Shown here piece after piece: positions 4,422 through 5,997 of a DNA stretch of 5,997 nucleotides. This DNA comes from Chloroflexota bacterium (GTDB lineage Bacteria; Chloroflexota; Chloroflexia; JAMDCE01), in the NCBI GenBank assembly GCA_023489135.1, contig JAMDCE010000443.1, positions 1 through 5,997 on the forward strand, in the 5' to 3' direction. The notes under the pieces are model-generated. The model made no database searches, had not been told where the DNA came from, and worked only from the letters and a program-made list of their open reading frames with translations. The translations under genes and the position numbers were made by a program. How positions within the stretch are numbered: position 1 is the first letter of the stretch; each line of letters begins with the position of its first letter.

Positions 4422-4572
4422 TGGTTTTCCGTCGCCTGGGTCGAGTTTCACGGTGAAAAGGACGTAAGTTTCGGATGGCCTTAGGGTACGGCTCAGGTGC
4501 GGCATCCTTCTGCTCGACGTCTCCTCTGCGCAAATTCGAAAGAGGCAATGGCATATTTATTGCAGTAGGCGA

Positions 4573-4604
4573 GGCAGCTTTTAACTGGAAGGCTTCGAGC
4601 TGCC
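4573..4604 (+). promoter_or_regulatory. Hairpin just upstream of the glycosyltransferase start
   Basis: GGCAGCT (4573-4579) pairs perfectly with AGCTGCC (4598-4604) across an 18-nt loop, ending 11 nt before the ATG at 4616. There is no U-tract, so it is not a typical terminator; a translational role is possible but unproven. The rest of the 4422-4615 gap shows only a short near-palindrome (4446-4458, TTTCAC-G-GTGAAA) and no clear promoter. Confidence 0.3.
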
Positions 4605-4615
4605 GAGCAGGGGAG

Positions 4616-5997
4616 ATGACAACTAGAGAACGGAATAGCGCTTACCTAGCTAATCGCGCATTAGTCGTCCTGGCCAGCCTTGTCAAAAGACTGGCTGTTT
4701 CTTTGGCGCCGGCTTGGGTTGTTCTCGCCGGAGGGCTGCTCGAGCTAGGCTTCTTTCTGTTCGTAGGTGTGACCTATTTCCGCAGCTTCTGGCTATCCCC
4801 CTCGCTGGTACCCGATCGGTGGAGTCACGTGGCCGATATTCCCCGCGCTCTGTTCCCAGCAAGCTGGCGGAATGCGGACAAGTTTTCCGATCAGGGTTTT
4901 GCCAACCTTGTCATCTTCGTTGGGTCTCTCGCCTTCCTTTTCCTTATCTACGGAAGTGTCCTTCTCTGCCTGCGGCGAACCAGTTTGGTTAAGAGGGCCG
5001 GTCTGCGACAGATTCTCATCTTCACCGCCTTGTTTAGCGTTCCGCTTTGGCTTATGGGCGGTTTGCTTTCGGGCGACATCTTCAGCTACGTTTTCTACGC
5101 CAAGATGATCGCCGTCTACCACGCTAACCCCCTAGTATTCATCCCCAGCGATTTCGTTGGCGATTCTTTCCTGCAGTGGGTTGCCTGGAAGGACACTCAA
5201 TCCGTCTACGGACCAGCCTGGCTGCTCCTGTCGACGCTGATGAGCTATGCTTCCGGCGATGACATTGTAACCCACGTTCTGGTCTTTAAGGCCTCAGCCA
5301 TCGTCTTCCACCTGGCCAACACCATACTGATCTGGGTGATTTTGGGCCGGGTCAACCCTGAGAGAAGGGTTTTCGGTACCCTCCTTTACGCCTGGAACCC
5401 CCTCGTCCTGATTGAATTCGCTGGAAGCGGCCATAATGATGCTATGATGGTTTTCTTTTTGCTTCTCACGGTGTTGTCTTACACTCACCGGGCGAAGCGA
5501 TTGGGATGGATCTGGCTGGCCATCGCCGTTGTCACTAAGTCGGCGGCGTTGATCTTCGTCCCGGCCTACGCGATTTTGCTCCTGAGAGACCATGCTGAGT
5601 TGCGTAGGCGAGCCATTGTCGTCGCGGAAGGCCTTGGGATCATTCTCGCTCTGGTCGCTATTTTCTATGTGCCGTTCTGGGTTGGGCCCCAGGTGGTGCA
5701 GTATTATCTTTCTTTGCCTCCCTTCAGGGGATACACCAACTCCGTAGGCGAAGTGATCTATTTGGGTCTCCAGAGACTACTAGCGGCCTGGCCAAGGACG
5801 GCGGGGCCGAACGTGCCGGAGATCAGTGACAACCTGGTGAAACTGGGAGGCGCCCTGGTCTTTTTGATTTTCTTCGCCAGCAAGACGTTTACAGTGAAAT
5901 CTATTTCGGAGACCATTTCTTCGTGGGCGAGCGTCCTTTTCTTTTATCTTGTGGTCTTCGTCGCCTGGTTCTGGCCGTGGTACGTGGTGTGGCTCGT
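4616..5997 (+). CDS. GT-C fold polyprenyl-phosphate-dependent glycosyltransferase, MptA/MptB-like (3' truncated by window)
   Basis: 460 residues are visible with no stop, so the gene runs past the window. It is a polytopic membrane protein with about ten hydrophobic segments in view, the first at about 33-55, then about 96-119 and 132-152. GDIFSYVFYAKM (Asp154) opens the first extracytoplasmic loop, where GT-C enzymes carry their catalytic acidic motif. NPLVFIP (171-177) and YGPAW (198-202) match the N-P and YGP-W landmarks of the MptA/MptB mannosyltransferase group. Further on are AWNPLVLIEFAGSGHNDAMM (His273, Asn274, Asp275) and WFWPWYVVW at the visible end. These enzymes add sugars from polyprenyl-phosphate donors to envelope glycolipids or glycans outside the membrane; the sugar and acceptor cannot be told here. 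The ATG has an unusually close purine run (AGGGGAG abutting it). An in-frame ATG at 4475 would add 47 residues with no membrane or family character, so I prefer 4616. Confidence 0.85.
   Translation, partial: MTTRERNSAYLANRALVVLASLVKRLAVSLAPAWVVLAGGLLELGFFLFVGVTYFRSFWLSPSLVPDRWSHVADIPRALFPASWRNADKFSDQGFANLVIFVGSLAFLFLIYGSVLLCLRRTSLVKRAGLRQILIFTALFSVPLWLMGGLLSGDIFSYVFYAKMIAVYHANPLVFIPSDFVGDSFLQWVAWKDTQSVYGPAWLLLSTLMSYASGDDIVTHVLVFKASAIVFHLANTILIWVILGRVNPERRVFGTLLYAWNPLVLIEFAGSGHNDAMMVFFLLLTVLSYTHRAKRLGWIWLAIAVVTKSAALIFVPAYAILLLRDHAELRRRAIVVAEGLGIILALVAIFYVPFWVGPQVVQYYLSLPPFRGYTNSVGEVIYLGLQRLLAAWPRTAGPNVPEISDNLVKLGGALVFLIFFASKTFTVKSISETISSWASVLFFYLVVFVAWFWPWYVVWL

Noticed and set aside
4793..5593. 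Antisense and alternative-frame open frames inside the glycosyltransferase gene
   Set aside because: The long + strand frame from 4616 carries continuous membrane spans and GT-C motifs; the others are shadows.

Overview
The window is bacterial, roughly mid-50s percent GC, and reads best as a Chloroflexota-like genome or metagenome contig. That placement is an inference from the DUF2889-type protein, the GT-C mannosyltransferase-like protein, the GTG/TTG starts and the dispersed palindromic repeats; no rRNA or other marker gene is present to fix it. No mobile-element gene, CRISPR array, tRNA or rRNA was found.

Left part (1-1137, + strand): the 3' end of a trehalose-6-phosphate phosphatase gene (otsB), followed by a DUF2889 protein, probably co-transcribed. 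The otsB frame is open and otherwise family-like. However, the block where the metal-binding GDDxTDxD motif should be has been replaced, in frame and at the same length, by a sequence whose reverse complement lies inside the downstream DUF2889 gene (389-420 against 1030-1061, 31 of 32 matching). This is the most unusual thing in the window.

Middle left (1150-2747, - strand): a redox-related group. A small basic 55-residue protein and a PNPOx-like flavin split-barrel protein form a two-gene operon (17 nt apart) behind a good sigma70-type promoter (2462-2491). Rubrerythrin lies 98 nt further downstream and may have its own weaker promoter. Further upstream, a separate strong promoter (2854-2882) drives a predicted 39-residue single-pass membrane protein.

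Centre (2748-3541): no convincing gene. It holds a cluster of palindromic, MITE/REP-like elements (2971-3029, 3062-3149, 3195-3259, 3425-3449).

Right part (3542-5997, + strand): a near-consensus promoter (3542-3570) starts a transcript whose first about 210 nt fold into several long stems. This is a candidate leader RNA or small RNA ahead of rdgB, the housecleaning dITP/XTP pyrophosphatase, whose best start is a TTG at 3816. After a 194-nt gap comes the 5' part of a multi-membrane-span GT-C glycosyltransferase of the MptA/MptB kind, which runs off the window end.

The genes do not form a single pathway. The recurring themes are sugar and envelope metabolism (otsB, the GT-C enzyme), oxidative-stress or redox proteins (rubrerythrin, the split-barrel protein) and nucleotide-pool cleaning (rdgB). 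No complete novel system is evident. The best leads are the motif replacement in otsB, the structured leader before rdgB, and the two small genes.
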